From contig NZ_JAIQWW010000015.1 in assembly GCF_020164455.1 (NCBI RefSeq), forward strand, positions 1-64,000: 64,000 nt of DNA, given 5' to 3'. The position numbers and the translations under genes were made by a program. Source of the DNA: Phyllobacterium chamaecytisi. Lineage in GTDB: Bacteria > Pseudomonadota > Alphaproteobacteria > Rhizobiales > Rhizobiaceae. The notes under the pieces were generated by a model. The model saw nothing but the letters and a program-made list of their open reading frames with translations. It did no database searches and was not told the origin of the DNA. Numbering within the stretch: position 1 is the first letter of the stretch; each line of letters begins with the position of its first letter. This document shows positions 15,643 to 25,469 of the stretch, piece by piece.

Positions 15643-15669
15643 CGCGCTCTACCACTGAGCTACAACAGC
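15595..15669 (-). tRNA. tRNA-Thr (anticodon GGT)
   Basis: Read on the minus strand, 75 nt form a full cloverleaf: acceptor GCTGTTG pairing with CAGCAGC (one G-T pair), D-arm GCTC/GAGC, anticodon arm CGTCA-TTGGTAA-TGACG with anticodon GGT, a 5-base variable loop, T-arm GGGAG-TTCAATC-CTCCC, discriminator A and encoded CCA. It is the integration target of the element; its 3' half is duplicated at 4241-4290 and the gene itself is restored intact. Confidence 0.97.
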
Positions 15670-15908
15670 GTTTCGATGTCCCATGCGGATCGCAACCATG
15701 CCTCGTTTCCCGTATACCACCTCGCAGCGAAGTGCTCTACCCGAGTTGCAGCCGATTTGCGAACGCGGCGGACTTCTGCCATATCATTGCTGAAATCGCA
15801 AGCAAGCAATCGTAATCTCTTTGCCAAATTATGTGTGTGTGTGGCGAAAGCGATGGTTCGTTGGGAGTAAAATGGCATGAAACTCATTCGGAATATATGA
15901 GACACGAT

Positions 15909-16103
15909 ATGACTTCGCCGTCGAAAAACCCGAATTCCGAACAAACTGACCGCGAGAAGCGACGGTCCGAACAGTTGCGGGCAAACCTGGCACGCCGAAA
16001 ACAGCAATCGCGCTCGCGCCGGGCAGGTAACGCCGATGAACGCGACGAGGGCATTGTTGCCGCAACCGAAAAGCCTTCCGATTCTTCCCAAGAGGAATCA
16101 TAA
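15909..16103 (+). CDS. Small basic protein upstream of murA
   Basis: A 64-residue highly charged, hydrophilic protein, MTSPSKNPNSEQTDREKRRS then EQLRANLARRKQQSRSRRAG, with an acidic tail. The RANLARRKxQxR pattern is familiar from small conserved proteins upstream of murA in rhizobia, of unknown function. ATG 15897 is an alternative start. It is predicted to be disordered and could be a real small gene of the housekeeping block. Confidence 0.6.
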   Translation: MTSPSKNPNSEQTDREKRRSEQLRANLARRKQQSRSRRAGNADERDEGIVAATEKPSDSSQEES

Positions 16104-16221
16104 AGGCCCAAAAAAGGGTCATAAGCCTTTCTTGAACCATTTCGTGTGATGGTTTACAGCAACCGGCTCTGCAAAGAGTCTCAACGACAGGACGGGTAGT
16201 TTCCCGCGAAAGTGACACAAT

Positions 16222-17511
16222 ATGGATCGCATCAAGATTGTTGGTGGTAACAAGCTCAATGGCGTCATACCAATTTCGGGCGCCAAGAACGCGGCCCTGC
16301 CATTGATGATCGCGTCGCTTCTGACGGATGATACGCTGACGCTGGAAAACGTTCCTCATCTCGCCGACGTTGAACAACTAATCCGTATTCTCGGCAATCA
16401 TGGTGTCGATTATTCTGTCAATGGACGCCGCGAACGCCAGGACGGCGCCTATTCACGCACCATCCATTTCACCGCGCGCAATATTGTCGATACGACGGCG
16501 CCCTATGAGCTGGTTTCCAAGATGCGTGCAAGTTTCTGGGTTATTGGCCCGCTTCTTGCGCGGATGGGGGTTGCTACGGTCTCGCTGCCAGGCGGCTGTG
16601 CCATAGGCACGCGTCCTGTGGATCTGTTCATCGATGGCCTGCGCGCGCTGGGCGCCGATATCGAGATCGAGAATGGTTACGTCAAGGCCAGTGCGAAGGG
16701 CGGTCTTGTCGGTACCCGCTACGTTTTCCCGAAAGTTTCGGTTGGCGCGACCCATGTATTGATGATGGCCGCGACTCTGGCCAAAGGCGAGACGGTCCTC
16801 GAAAACGCTGCGCAGGAACCGGAGGTTGTCAATCTGGCCGACTGTCTCAATGCTATGGGGGCGAAGGTCAGCGGTGCCGGTACGCCGACAATCACCATTG
16901 AAGGTGTCGTGAGCCTTTCCGGAGCGCGCGTTCGCGTCATTCCAGATCGAATTGAGACCGGAACTTATGCCATGGCGGTAGCCATGACCGGCGGGGACGT
17001 CATCCTCGAAGGCGCTGATGCCAGTTTGCTCAGCGCTGCCTTGACCACGCTCGGTCAGGCTGGGGCGGAAATCTCCGAAACAAATTCAGGCTTGCGTGTT
17101 GTCCGCAATGGCCATGGTATCATGCCGGTCGATGTGACGACTCAGCCGTTCCCAGGGTTCCCGACGGATCTTCAAGCGCAGTTCATGGGCTTGATGACCA
17201 AGGCGAAAGGTACGTCCTACATCACGGAGACGATCTTCGAAAATCGCTTCATGCACGTGCAGGAGCTGGCGCGGCTTGGCGCCAAGATTTCACTATCGGG
17301 CCAGACGGCTAAGATCGAAGGTGTCGAACGGCTGAAGGGCGCGCCCGTGATGGCGACCGATTTGCGGGCCTCGGTCTCGCTGGTCATTGCTGGACTTGCC
17401 GCTGAGGGCGAGACAGTCGTCAATCGCGTCTACCATCTCGATCGCGGTTTTGAACGTCTCGAGGAAAAGCTGACGCGCTGCGGCGCGGTTGTCGAACGTA
17501 TCAGTGACTGA
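16222..17511 (+). CDS. murA: UDP-N-acetylglucosamine 1-carboxyvinyltransferase MurA
   Basis: A 429-residue EPSP-synthase-fold enzyme that adds enolpyruvate from PEP to UDP-GlcNAc, the first committed step of peptidoglycan synthesis in the cytoplasm. Lys22 in [11 protein letters not shown] and the fosfomycin-target Cys126 in [13 protein letters not shown] are present. Other signatures are [13 protein letters not shown] and [15 protein letters not shown]. Length is standard. It heads the block DUF2948-hisD-UPF0262 that is conserved in Hyphomicrobiales. Confidence 0.98.
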   Translation: MDRIKIVGGNKLNGVIPISGAKNAALPLMIASLLTDDTLTLENVPHLADVEQLIRILGNHGVDYSVNGRRERQDGAYSRTIHFTARNIVDTTAPYELVSKMRASFWVIGPLLARMGVATVSLPGGCAIGTRPVDLFIDGLRALGADIEIENGYVKASAKGGLVGTRYVFPKVSVGATHVLMMAATLAKGETVLENAAQEPEVVNLADCLNAMGAKVSGAGTPTITIEGVVSLSGARVRVIPDRIETGTYAMAVAMTGGDVILEGADASLLSAALTTLGQAGAEISETNSGLRVVRNGHGIMPVDVTTQPFPGFPTDLQAQFMGLMTKAKGTSYITETIFENRFMHVQELARLGAKISLSGQTAKIEGVERLKGAPVMATDLRASVSLVIAGLAAEGETVVNRVYHLDRGFERLEEKLTRCGAVVERISD

Positions 17512-17643
17512 TCCTACTTTCGTAGCGTCAACACAGATTCTACGCAGCGCATAATTCCATTTCCCTACACTTTCCTCTAACAGGAAAGATGTCGTGGTGC
17601 CGGATCGGCATCGCGATCTCGCTCAATTTTGCAAAGGGAAGAC

Positions 17644-18081
17644 ATGGACACGCTCAAACTCATCGCGCTTGATGAGGAAGATCTGCAGATCCTTTCGGCG
17701 CATCTGCAGGATTCTGTGTTGAAAGTTGATGACGTTGAATATCTGGCTGCTGAAAAGAAACTTGTTCTCGGCGTGAATCGATTCGTCTGGGAACAGGCTG
17801 TCGATGGCAAGCGCCGCCGTACCTTTGAACGTCGCCGCACAGCATTGCTTTTCGATCGGGTGCGCAACGTCAAGGCCACTGGCATTGATCGCCGGCACGG
17901 GGACGATATCTTGTCGCTTCTTGCAATCCATTTCATCGTTTCGGACGCACCTTCGGGTATTGTCGAGTTGACCTTCGCCGCCAACAAGGCGCTGAGGCTG
18001 GAAGTGGAAGCCATCGAGGCCCAGTTGACCGATCTCGGTCCTGCTTGGGAAACCACGTTCAAACCGGAACACGAAATCTGA
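17644..18081 (+). CDS. DUF2948 family protein
   Basis: A 145-residue protein of the alphaproteobacterial DUF2948 family, recognised by DTLKLIALDEEDLQILSAHL at the start, an ARG-rich middle (RRRTFERRRTALLFDRV) and IHFIVSDAPSGIVELTFA. ATG 17644 follows GGGAAG. Function is unknown. It lies 12 bp before hisD and is probably co-transcribed with it, an arrangement kept in many rhizobia. Confidence 0.92.
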   Translation: MDTLKLIALDEEDLQILSAHLQDSVLKVDDVEYLAAEKKLVLGVNRFVWEQAVDGKRRRTFERRRTALLFDRVRNVKATGIDRRHGDDILSLLAIHFIVSDAPSGIVELTFAANKALRLEVEAIEAQLTDLGPAWETTFKPEHEI

Positions 18082-18093
18082 GGAGTGATTAGC

Positions 18094-19386
18094 GTGGCAT
18101 TTGTGCTGAGACAGTCCGAACCCGATTTTGAATCGCGGTTTTCTGCGTTTCTCGTGACCAAGCGTGAGGTTTCTGAGGACGTGGACCGCGCTGTTGCCGA
18201 TATAATTCATCGCGTCCGCACAGAGGGCGATGCCGCACTGATTGATTATTCGCAGCGCTTCGACCGGATCGATCTTGTGCAACACGGCATCGCGATCACC
18301 TCGGCCGAGATCGACGCAGCCGTGGCTTCTGCGCCTGTACAAACGGTCGAAGCGCTGAAATTGGCGCGCAATCGGATTCATTCGCACCACGCGCGGCAGA
18401 TGCCGCAGGACGATCGTTACACGGACGCGCTGGGTGTAGAACTCGGTTCGCGTTGGACGGCAGTCGAATCGGTCGGGCTTTATGTTCCGGGCGGCACGGC
18501 GAGTTATCCAAGTTCTGTGCTTATGAATGCTGTTCCGGCGCAGGTCGCCGGCGTCGAACGTATCGTCATGGTTGTGCCGTCGCCAGAGGGCAAGCTCAAT
18601 CCGCTCGTGCTGGTTGCAGCGCGGCTTGCCGGCGTTTCCGAGATTTACCGCGTTGGTGGCGCGCAGGCCATTGCGGCGCTCGCTTATGGCACTGAAACGA
18701 TTGCACCGGTCGCCAAGATCATAGGTCCCGGCAATGCCTATGTGGCAGCCGCCAAGCGCCGCGTGTTCGGCAAGGTCGGCATCGACATGATTGCGGGTCC
18801 GTCGGAAGTTTTGATCCTGGCGGACAGCGACAATGATCCCGACTGGATCGCGGCCGACCTTTTGGCGCAGGCCGAGCATGACAGCGCCGCGCAGTCGATC
18901 CTGATCACGGACGACGAGGCCTTGGGCAACGCAGTTATCGCCGCCGTGGAACGCCAGCTACTGACATTGCCACGAGCGGAGGCCGCAAGCGCAAGCTGGC
19001 GCGATTACGGCGCTGTTATTCTGGTATCCGACCTGTTGTCGGCGCTACCGCTCGTTAACCGGATCGCTGCCGAGCATCTCGAGATCGCGACTGCCGATCC
19101 CGAAATACTGCTGGCAGGCGTTCGCAACGCCGGGGCGATCTTCCTTGGACGTTACACACCAGAGGTGATCGGCGACTATGTGGGTGGCTCAAATCACGTT
19201 TTGCCCACCGCACGGTCGGCGCGATTTTCTTCCGGCCTTTCGGTACTTGACTATGTGAAGCGAACCTCCATCCTGAAATTGGGTGTGGAGCAGCTGCGCG
19301 CCTTGGGTCCGGCAGCGATCGAACTTGCGCGTGCAGAGGGCCTTGATGCCCATGGCAATTCCGTTGCAATCCGGTTGAACCTGTAG
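18094..19386 (+). CDS. hisD: Histidinol dehydrogenase
   Basis: A 430-residue enzyme that oxidises L-histidinol to L-histidine in two NAD-dependent steps, the last reaction of histidine synthesis. The family signature [15 protein letters not shown] and the zinc-ligand region [13 protein letters not shown] are clear, with [16 protein letters not shown] and AEHLEI further on. GTG 18094 is chosen because GGAG lies 8 bases upstream; GTG 18085 is in frame but too close to the ribosome site. It continues the murA block and is followed after 7 bp by the UPF0262 gene. Confidence 0.97.
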   Translation: MAFVLRQSEPDFESRFSAFLVTKREVSEDVDRAVADIIHRVRTEGDAALIDYSQRFDRIDLVQHGIAITSAEIDAAVASAPVQTVEALKLARNRIHSHHARQMPQDDRYTDALGVELGSRWTAVESVGLYVPGGTASYPSSVLMNAVPAQVAGVERIVMVVPSPEGKLNPLVLVAARLAGVSEIYRVGGAQAIAALAYGTETIAPVAKIIGPGNAYVAAAKRRVFGKVGIDMIAGPSEVLILADSDNDPDWIAADLLAQAEHDSAAQSILITDDEALGNAVIAAVERQLLTLPRAEAASASWRDYGAVILVSDLLSALPLVNRIAAEHLEIATADPEILLAGVRNAGAIFLGRYTPEVIGDYVGGSNHVLPTARSARFSSGLSVLDYVKRTSILKLGVEQLRALGPAAIELARAEGLDAHGNSVAIRLNL

Positions 19387-19393
19387 GGAAATA

Positions 19394-19873
19394 ATGACAG
19401 CGACGGACATGGCGCGACTGATTGATGTGGAGCTGGACGAGACGATCGGCCGTTCTACGCCGGATGTCGAGCACGAGCGTGCTGTCGCCATTTTCGATCT
19501 AATCGAAGAGAACAGTTTTCGCCCGGTGGGCGATGAGGGGAGCGGTCCCTATCGGCTTAAGATATCACTGGTGGAATCCCGGCTGATATTCGCCATCGCA
19601 CGCGAAAATGGCGATGAAGTCGTCACGCATATCCTGTCGCTGACACCGTTGCGCAAGGTCGTGAAGGACTATTTCATGATCTGCGAGAGCTATTATGAGG
19701 CCATCCGCGCTTCCAGCCCAAGCAAGATCGAAGCTATTGATATGGGTAGGCGCGGATTGCATAACGAGGGTTCGCAGGCATTGATGGACCGTTTAAATGG
19801 CAAGGTCGAGGTGGATTTCGACACCGCCCGCCGCCTTTTCACGTTGGTATGTGTGCTGCATTGGCGGGGCTAG
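19394..19873 (+). CDS. UPF0262 family protein
   Basis: A 159-residue protein of the UPF0262 family, restricted to alphaproteobacteria. It has [20 protein letters not shown] near the start and [19 protein letters not shown] with [18 protein letters not shown] at the end. Function is unknown. It lies 7 bp after hisD and 8 bp before the phosphatase gene, so it belongs to the same transcript. Confidence 0.93.
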   Translation: MTATDMARLIDVELDETIGRSTPDVEHERAVAIFDLIEENSFRPVGDEGSGPYRLKISLVESRLIFAIARENGDEVVTHILSLTPLRKVVKDYFMICESYYEAIRASSPSKIEAIDMGRRGLHNEGSQALMDRLNGKVEVDFDTARRLFTLVCVLHWRG

Positions 19874-19881
19874 ACGAACCA

Positions 19882-20358
19882 ATGACTATCGGAGCGGAAA
19901 AGCTGCCTGACGACCAGGAACCCGCAAAAGCGGTGGTGCCGAGTGCGGTCTTGTTCATTTGTGGCCTGAATTCGATCCGATCACCGATAGCGGAAGCACT
20001 CGCACGCAGTCTGCTGCCATCGAGGATCTATATCGCCTCGGCAGGCGTCGAGAAAGGCGAGCCCGATCCTTTTGTGGACGCGGTTCTGGAGGAGGTCGGA
20101 TTAAAACGAATCTCTGCGCAGCCGCGCACTTTCAAAGAGCTGGAAGATGATTATTTCGATTTGATCATTACATTGTCGCCCAAGGCCCACCATATGGCAC
20201 TCGAACTAACCCGCACAACGTCTGTACATGTGGAATATTGGCCGACACCCGATCCTACCTTGGTGCGGGGCCGTCGCAATCAGATAATGGACGCTTATCG
20301 TGATGTTCGGGAAAATCTGAAACGTCACATTCTGGAGCGTTTCGGCAGAACCGGCTGA
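19882..20358 (+). CDS. Low-molecular-weight protein-tyrosine-phosphatase family protein
   Basis: A 158-residue protein with the LMW phosphatase P-loop C-x5-R at Cys27-GLNSIR33-S, and TPDPT near the C-terminus carrying the general-acid Asp in the usual DP context. Arsenate reductases share this fold, but the conserved place between UPF0262 and infA is typical of the rhizobial phosphatase-like member. Whether it acts on phosphotyrosine proteins or arsenate cannot be told. ATG 19882 is used; a GTG at 19849 would overlap the upstream gene. Confidence 0.88.
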   Translation: MTIGAEKLPDDQEPAKAVVPSAVLFICGLNSIRSPIAEALARSLLPSRIYIASAGVEKGEPDPFVDAVLEEVGLKRISAQPRTFKELEDDYFDLIITLSPKAHHMALELTRTTSVHVEYWPTPDPTLVRGRRNQIMDAYRDVRENLKRHILERFGRTG

Positions 20359-20484
20359 ACCGGCTGACAGCATCATAATTGTATCGAACTCCCTTGTTCA
20401 CAAATGGTGCGCAATACTATAGGTTCCGCGCAAAATTGCGGTCGAGCATGACCTCAAATTCCCTTATCGGAGATAGCACTACGC

Positions 20485-20703
20485 ATGGCGAAAGAAGAAG
20501 TATTGGAGTTTCCCGGTCTCGTGACGGAGCTGTTGCCCAACGCGATGTTTCGGGTAAAGCTCGAAAATGATCATGAAATCATCGCACACACAGCTGGCCG
20601 CATGCGCAAGAACCGCATCCGCGTTCTCGCCGGCGACAAGGTTCTCGTTGAAATGACCCCTTACGATCTGACCAAGGGTCGCATCACCTATCGCTTCAAA
20701 TAA
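20485..20703 (+). CDS. infA: Translation initiation factor IF-1
   Basis: A 72-residue OB-fold protein, [20 protein letters not shown] onward, ending [12 protein letters not shown]. It binds the ribosomal A site during initiation. Length and sequence are canonical. It lies 33 bp before maf. The 126 bp upstream probably hold its own promoter. Confidence 0.98.
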   Translation: MAKEEVLEFPGLVTELLPNAMFRVKLENDHEIIAHTAGRMRKNRIRVLAGDKVLVEMTPYDLTKGRITYRFK

Positions 20704-20736
20704 TCAGCTCCGCGTTCCGCAGGATATTCGACGTCA

Positions 20737-21363
20737 ATGAGCGACCAGCACAAATTCGTTCTTGCATCGGGCTCGCCGCGCCGTCTGGCGCTGCTGGGCC
20801 AGATCGGTATCGAGCCGGATCGTCTGCTACCTGCGGATGTCGACGAATCCCCGCTGCGGGCCGAACATCCGCGCTCGCTCGCGCGTCGTCTGTGCCGCCT
20901 GAAGGCAGAGAAAATCGCAGACGAACTGAAGAACGATACGGATTTCGGCGACACCTATATCATGGCCGCCGATACGGTTGTCGCGGTTGGCCGCCGCATT
21001 CTGCCAAAAGCGGAAATCCTCGACGATGCGACTGCGTGTCTCCGATTACTCTCAGGCCGTTCCCATCGCGTCTATACTGGGCTGTGTCTCATCACACCCA
21101 AAGGCAAGCAGCGTCAGGATCTGGTCGAAACCCGCGTGCGCTTTAAACGTCTTTCGCGCGAGGAACTGGAGAGCTATCTTGCTTCTGGTGAATGGCGCGG
21201 CAAGGCCGGCGGATATGCGATCCAGGGACTTGCAGGCGGCTTTGTCGTCAAGCTGGTTGGCTCCTATAGTAATGTCGTTGGACTGCCGCTCTACGAGACT
21301 GCCAGCCTTCTACATGGTGAAGGCTATCCGGTCTATGCCAACTGGCAATCTTCAGGACGTTAA
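20737..21363 (+). CDS. maf: Maf-family nucleotide pyrophosphatase
   Basis: A 208-residue Maf/HAM1-fold protein. [16 protein letters not shown] at the N-terminus is the substrate loop, followed by [14 protein letters not shown] and [20 protein letters not shown]. Maf proteins hydrolyse non-canonical nucleoside triphosphates such as dTTP/UTP or m7GTP analogues and affect septation. The [13 protein letters not shown] motif matches the classic family. It is clustered with infA and yacG as in many alphaproteobacteria. Confidence 0.95.
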   Translation: MSDQHKFVLASGSPRRLALLGQIGIEPDRLLPADVDESPLRAEHPRSLARRLCRLKAEKIADELKNDTDFGDTYIMAADTVVAVGRRILPKAEILDDATACLRLLSGRSHRVYTGLCLITPKGKQRQDLVETRVRFKRLSREELESYLASGEWRGKAGGYAIQGLAGGFVVKLVGSYSNVVGLPLYETASLLHGEGYPVYANWQSSGR

Positions 21364-21377
21364 ACGGAACTGATCCA

Positions 21378-21584
21378 TTGACTGAGACCAAGAAAAGCAC
21401 GGCAAACGTGACGCCCTTGCGGCCAACGCGACCTTGCCCGGAATGCAAGCGCCCTTCGCAACGGGAACATTATCCCTTTTGTTCGGCACGCTGCCGCAAC
21501 ATCGATCTCAGTCGCTGGCTGACCGGAGCCTATGTGTTACCAGCCGTCGAAAGTGCGGACGACAGCGACGACGAGCAGGAATAG
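21378..21584 (+). CDS. yacG: DNA gyrase inhibitor YacG (zinc-finger protein)
   Basis: A 68-residue protein with four zinc-binding cysteines in CPECKRPSQREHYPFCSARC and the following DLSRWLTGAYVLP, the YacG signature. YacG binds GyrB and blocks DNA binding. The TTG start at 21378 is the only suitable one, 14 bp after maf, with GGAA upstream. The acidic tail DDSDDEQE is usual for the family. Confidence 0.93.
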   Translation: MTETKKSTANVTPLRPTRPCPECKRPSQREHYPFCSARCRNIDLSRWLTGAYVLPAVESADDSDDEQE

Positions 21585-21652
21585 CTGAGCCGCTTCACGT
21601 TCTTTTCATTTGATGCCGCTAATTTCTGCCCTGGTCAGGACAGGAACGCTCC

Positions 21653-22792
21653 ATGAAGATTGCGATCATCGGCACCGGCTTCGTTGCCGATTATTATATG
21701 ACGACGCTCGTCAACCATCCGCAACTTATGCTGGGTGGCGTCTATGACCGTGATCCAGCCCGCCTGAAACAGTTTGCCGATTACTATAAGGTCGCGACCT
21801 ATCCAGACTTCGAAGCAATCCTCGCTGACAACGAAGTTAGTATCCTTGTGAATCTGACGACACCCGAAAACCATTACTTGCTCTCGAAACGGGCGTTGGA
21901 AGCAGGCAAACATGTCTATTGCGAAAAGCCGCTTGCCATGCGCTACCAAGAAGCGGCAGAACTGGTAGCGCTTGCCGAACGCCTTGATCTTATCCTGGCA
22001 TCAGCACCAGCCAACGCCATGAGCGACGCGTACAGGCTCGTCGCCAAGTCGCTTGACGATATCGGTAAACCACGGCTGATCTATGCCCAGATAGAGGACG
22101 GTCCGGTTTTCCGCGCCAATTGGCAGGGATGGCGTTCCGTTTCGGGTGCGCGGTGGCCCGGTCTGCATGAGTTCGAAATAGGCAGTACGCTCGAACACGC
22201 CGGTTATGCGCTATCTTGGCTGGTTTCTTTGTTTGGTCCTGTCGAAAGCCTTGCCGCATTCTCGACGCTCACATTTCCGGACAAGGGACCTGGAACCGGG
22301 GCAATCAAGATGGCGCCCGATTTTTCCGTTGGTTGCCTGCAGTTTCATTCGGGTGTCATCGCTCGTCTCACCTGCGGTCTTGCGGCGCCGCGCGACCGAT
22401 CGTTGATGATTCTCGGTGATAGGGGAACACTGACGGCGGAGGATCTTTGGGATCACCGATCAGCAATCTATCTTGAAACTGCCGCAGAAGGCCGGACGCT
22501 ACGCACCAAGGTTGTCGATCTTATGGAAGTGCATCTCAAGCGCTTCCTGCACTGGAAGCCATTGCCGGGACGCAAACTCGCTTATGACAATTCGGCAAGA
22601 CGTGCAAAGCTCCCGGCTTATCCATCGCAGATCGATTTTGCTGGGGGCATTGCCGCGCAGGCTGACGCCATCGAACAAGGCACGCCGCTGTTTTCGTCGG
22701 GCAAGGCTGCGCTTCACATCACCGAGTTGGCGCTCGCGTTGAACAACGCCGGTTCGCTGCCCCAGCCTTACAAGATGCGAAGCACTTTCTAG
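21653..22792 (+). CDS. Gfo/Idh/MocA-family NAD(P)-dependent oxidoreductase
   Basis: A 379-residue dehydrogenase. The Rossmann domain begins MKIAIIGTGFVADYYMTTLV, and the catalytic EKP loop is AGKHVYCEKPLAMRYQEAAE (Lys of EKP). The C-terminal beta-sheet domain contains GSTLEHAGYALSWLVSLFG, with a His where the family usually has its second active-site residue. Members oxidise sugars or inositols; the substrate cannot be assigned. It converges on a second, different Gfo/Idh/MocA gene, and both stop codons lie in the same CTAG. Confidence 0.9.
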   Translation: MKIAIIGTGFVADYYMTTLVNHPQLMLGGVYDRDPARLKQFADYYKVATYPDFEAILADNEVSILVNLTTPENHYLLSKRALEAGKHVYCEKPLAMRYQEAAELVALAERLDLILASAPANAMSDAYRLVAKSLDDIGKPRLIYAQIEDGPVFRANWQGWRSVSGARWPGLHEFEIGSTLEHAGYALSWLVSLFGPVESLAAFSTLTFPDKGPGTGAIKMAPDFSVGCLQFHSGVIARLTCGLAAPRDRSLMILGDRGTLTAEDLWDHRSAIYLETAAEGRTLRTKVVDLMEVHLKRFLHWKPLPGRKLAYDNSARRAKLPAYPSQIDFAGGIAAQADAIEQGTPLFSSGKAALHITELALALNNAGSLPQPYKMRSTF

Positions 22793-23874
22793 AGCTTGAT
22801 GATGCGCGTTGTCGCTGGTTGCGCCAAGACGATGTTGATGGCGCGCAGGGCGTTGATGCTGTCTGAAAGCGGCATGACCGTCGAGGTTTTTTCGTTTTTA
22901 CCCATCGCGTCCATCATAGCCATCGCTTCGAATTGTAAGCCATTGCCCTTGAAGGGATAGTCTTCCACCCTTCGTCCGGGCAGTGGAAGTCGATCGAGTA
23001 TTTTGCCGACAAGCCCGGATGGCCCTTGCAGCGGGCCAAAGGGCGCGCCCTGCGCGAAGCCGTGATAGACCGTCAGTCGCTGCGCCTTCAGGAAGGGCGC
23101 ATCCAACCGGAGAACACCTTTTGTGCCTTCGATGACGAAATGGTTTGCACCATCACGGTCGAACCCGCTCGTGAGTTGCGCTTCCGCTTCGTCGTAATGC
23201 AGCGTTATCTCCGAACTCATGTCGACGCCATTCGGCGCAGGGTACCAGAGGCCTGAAACCTTCTGTGGCTGGCCTAGAAAGTACATAGCGAGCGATACGC
23301 AATAGATACCGAGGTCGAGACTGGCGCCGCCGCCAAGCGATCGGCTGAAATAGCGACTTTCTGGATCATACTGGTGTGCATAGGCCAGTTCCGCCGTTAT
23401 CTTGCGAATAGCGCCGATCTCGCCCGCATCGATATTCGCTTTAGCTGCAACTATGGCCGGCAGGAACCGCGTCCACATCGCTTCCATGGCAAAGACATTC
23501 ACCCGCGCTGCTTCCCGCTGGATGACAGAGGCTTCCGTATGCGAGGGGGCGAGGGGCTTTTCCGCAAGGATTGCCTTGCCGGCTCGTATGGCCTTCAGCG
23601 CCTGCGCCAGGTGCAGGGAATTCGGCGTCGCAATGTAGACTGCATCGATGGACGGGTCGCTCAAAAACGAATCGAGATCCGAATAAGCGCGGCGGCTGCC
23701 AAAAGCACTACGGAACTCCTGTGCGTTGGGCGCACTCCGAGAGTGATTAGCAATAAGCGCGGCATCCGGCACGAGCATCAAGTCCGACGCAAATCGCCGG
23801 GCAATTTCGCCGCTGCCAATAATCCCCCAACCAAAGACCCGGTCTTTGGTTGTCTTCTCCCCCGTTTCATCCAT
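22789..23874 (-). CDS. Gfo/Idh/MocA-family oxidoreductase, second gene
   Basis: A 361-residue dehydrogenase with Rossmann start VFGWGIIGSGEIARRFASDL, the AGKAILAEKPLAPSHTEA catalytic loop, and GGGASLDLGIYCVSLAMYFL carrying the DxGxY active-site motif found in the glucose-fructose oxidoreductase/dihydrodiol dehydrogenase branch. It is only distantly similar to its convergent neighbour. The open frame extends to 24201 across the tRNA-Phe gene, so ATG at 23872-23874 is taken as the start. Substrate is unknown, probably a sugar or an aldose derivative. Confidence 0.9.
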   Translation of the reverse strand: MDETGEKTTKDRVFGWGIIGSGEIARRFASDLMLVPDAALIANHSRSAPNAQEFRSAFGSRRAYSDLDSFLSDPSIDAVYIATPNSLHLAQALKAIRAGKAILAEKPLAPSHTEASVIQREAARVNVFAMEAMWTRFLPAIVAAKANIDAGEIGAIRKITAELAYAHQYDPESRYFSRSLGGGASLDLGIYCVSLAMYFLGQPQKVSGLWYPAPNGVDMSSEITLHYDEAEAQLTSGFDRDGANHFVIEGTKGVLRLDAPFLKAQRLTVYHGFAQGAPFGPLQGPSGLVGKILDRLPLPGRRVEDYPFKGNGLQFEAMAMMDAMGKNEKTSTVMPLSDSINALRAINIVLAQPATTRIIKL

Positions 23875-24063
23875 GCAATACGAATCCCGTCTACAAGCCT
23901 CAACAAACGCACCAATGCATGCCCTTTGCAAGAGGCAGAAAAACGGCAAAAAATTCGCGAGTTGATGCTGGACAGCACGATTTTTAGTGTTATAACCCAC
24001 GCGCTTCTGACGGAAAACCAACCCGTCGACAAGGCTTGCCGGATAACGGAAACGCCACGAAGT

Positions 24064-24139
24064 GCCCAGATAGCTCAGTTGGTAGAGCAGCGGATTGAAA
24101 ATCCGCGTGTCCGTGGTTCGAATCCGCGTCTGGGCACCA
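24064..24139 (+). tRNA. tRNA-Phe (anticodon GAA)
   Basis: A 76-nt cloverleaf with acceptor GCCCAGA/TCTGGGC, D-arm GCTC/GAGC, anticodon arm GCGGA-TTGAAAA-TCCGC (anticodon GAA), T-arm CGTGG-TTCGAAT-CCGCG and encoded CCA. It follows the second oxidoreductase divergently and is followed by AT-rich, gene-poor DNA, the typical landscape of an integration site. I find no duplicated tRNA end within the window. Confidence 0.98.
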
Positions 24140-24618
24140 CTTCTCTTAGGTAGGTGATTGATTTTATTGGATTTTTGATGTTCTATAAGATTCCAATCCA
24201 CCTATCAATCCACCTCAAATTGATGATGTCACACATATTTGTGATTATTCAAATTATCGAAGCCCGTCGTGGTGAACAGTTAGAGGTTGACTGTGCTTCA
24301 ACTCAACCGAATCGTGGGTACAACGCGGGCAACTGTAGTCGGTCGTCACCGTTATCAATGCAGACGGCCGACTTCCTCTCCGCCAGACATCCATAGTTAT
24401 CATTTGAAAACAAGCTCTTAACGATTCGGTGCAATCGGGATATACCCACCATTGCTGGTCGGTTGGTTGGCCGGTTGCGGACAGTCAATCATCCACGAAA
24501 TAGGGATGACCTCTATCCGCACCATTATTTCGACATTAATGGCTGCTCATGGCGCGTTTCGGAGAGGGCAATCTCACGCTTTCGGCCCGAAACGGGGCTG
24601 TTAGAGAACCACTCGGCT
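24140..24618. other. AT-rich gene-free stretch behind tRNA-Phe
   Basis: No ORF looks real on either strand. The first 130 bases are distinctly AT-rich compared with the flanks. No repeat of the tRNA-Phe 3' end was seen, so an intact integrated element cannot be demonstrated. Confidence 0.6.
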
Positions 24619-25182
24619 TTATTCAGTGACGAAGTCGTCGGCGGATGCTCGCTTCGGCGTCCTCACGCTCGGCCTCTCTCTCGTATGTTTTCGCCATGTC
24701 AACGGGCAAGGATGAGGACAAATAGGGGTGCGTGAATTGCAGAGCTTCGGCCCAGCCGCGATATTGCGCCGACAATTCCCGTTCTTGTGCTCCGCCTTCC
24801 CCGTGCCACGGAGCCGCTCGTGCAGGGCGACCGCGATGCGCGACTTGCCGATGCCCGGCTCGCCCGACATCAGCGCTACCTGACCCATGCCATCCTTGGC
24901 CCGCTGCCAGCATTCGTGAAGCAAGGCCATTTCCTGCTGGCGGCCGACGAGCGACGTGAACCGCATCCCATGGAGCGCCTCGAAGCGGCCCTCGGATTGG
25001 CTCTCGCCAGTGACGCCCGTACATTTTAGCGCGAGATAGCGCGCCATTCGAGTGGCGTCTTCCGGGGTATCGAATTGCATCGGATCGTAAGCAGGCACAA
25101 GTTGCCCATTGTCCGCTCGGCTGAATACGACAACAACGATAAGACGCGCGGGATGATCATTGGCGTCAGCCAATTCACACAT
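24619..25182 (-). pseudogene. Mosaic pseudogene with AAA-ATPase fragment
   Basis: The open frame joins unrelated pieces. Residues 1-60 (ARLIVVVVFSRADNGQLVPA, YDPMQFDTPEDATRMARYLA) resemble small rhizobial hypothetical proteins. From about residue 64 (EGRFEALHGMRFTSLVGRQQ, with Walker A SGEPGIGKSRIA) it matches an internal piece of the AAA domain attached to adenylate/guanylate cyclases. The Walker A region is soon cut off, and the next reading frame encodes a plausible C-terminus (LPVDMAKTYEREAEREDAEA) from something else. An alternative start in another frame at 25220 suggests the beginning is also damaged. It is a deletion scar, not a working gene. Confidence 0.7.
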
Positions 25183-25194
25183 CCTTTTTCTTTA

Positions 25195-25398
25195 TCAATT
25201 TCGACAACTGGTTTCGTCACGCCGCGCCAAGGATAGGTTGTCGGCTATTTCGATAATGGCCGACAGTATCTCATCCCTGTGCCAGCCTACGTCGGACGCT
25301 TGGCCGACCAGTTCTATCAGTTTGTTCTCAATCGCCAACTGGCATGCATCAAAACGCTCGGGATGATTTCTAGAACAGTGCGGTCTCGGAATTGGCAT
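25195..25398 (-). CDS. Small conserved hypothetical protein
   Basis: A 67-residue protein, with CQLAIENKLIELVGQASDVG and WHRDEILSAIIEIADNLSLA forming two amphipathic helices. AGGAG lies upstream of the ATG at 25396-25398. Similar short proteins are common in rhizobial accessory DNA. Function is unknown. It is followed by the mosaic pseudogene on the same strand. Confidence 0.65.
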   Translation of the reverse strand: MPIPRPHCSRNHPERFDACQLAIENKLIELVGQASDVGWHRDEILSAIIEIADNLSLARRDETSCRN

Positions 25399-25469
25399 GA
25401 TACCTTTCTCCTGAAAGGATATCTCATTTCATCGGACATCACCTCTGCAGCGTATCAGTCGGCTCGCCC

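Noticed and set aside
22789-24201. Long frame extending the second Gfo/Idh/MocA gene upstream
   Set aside because: The extra part reads antisense through tRNA-Phe and does not look like protein; the family start is at 23874.
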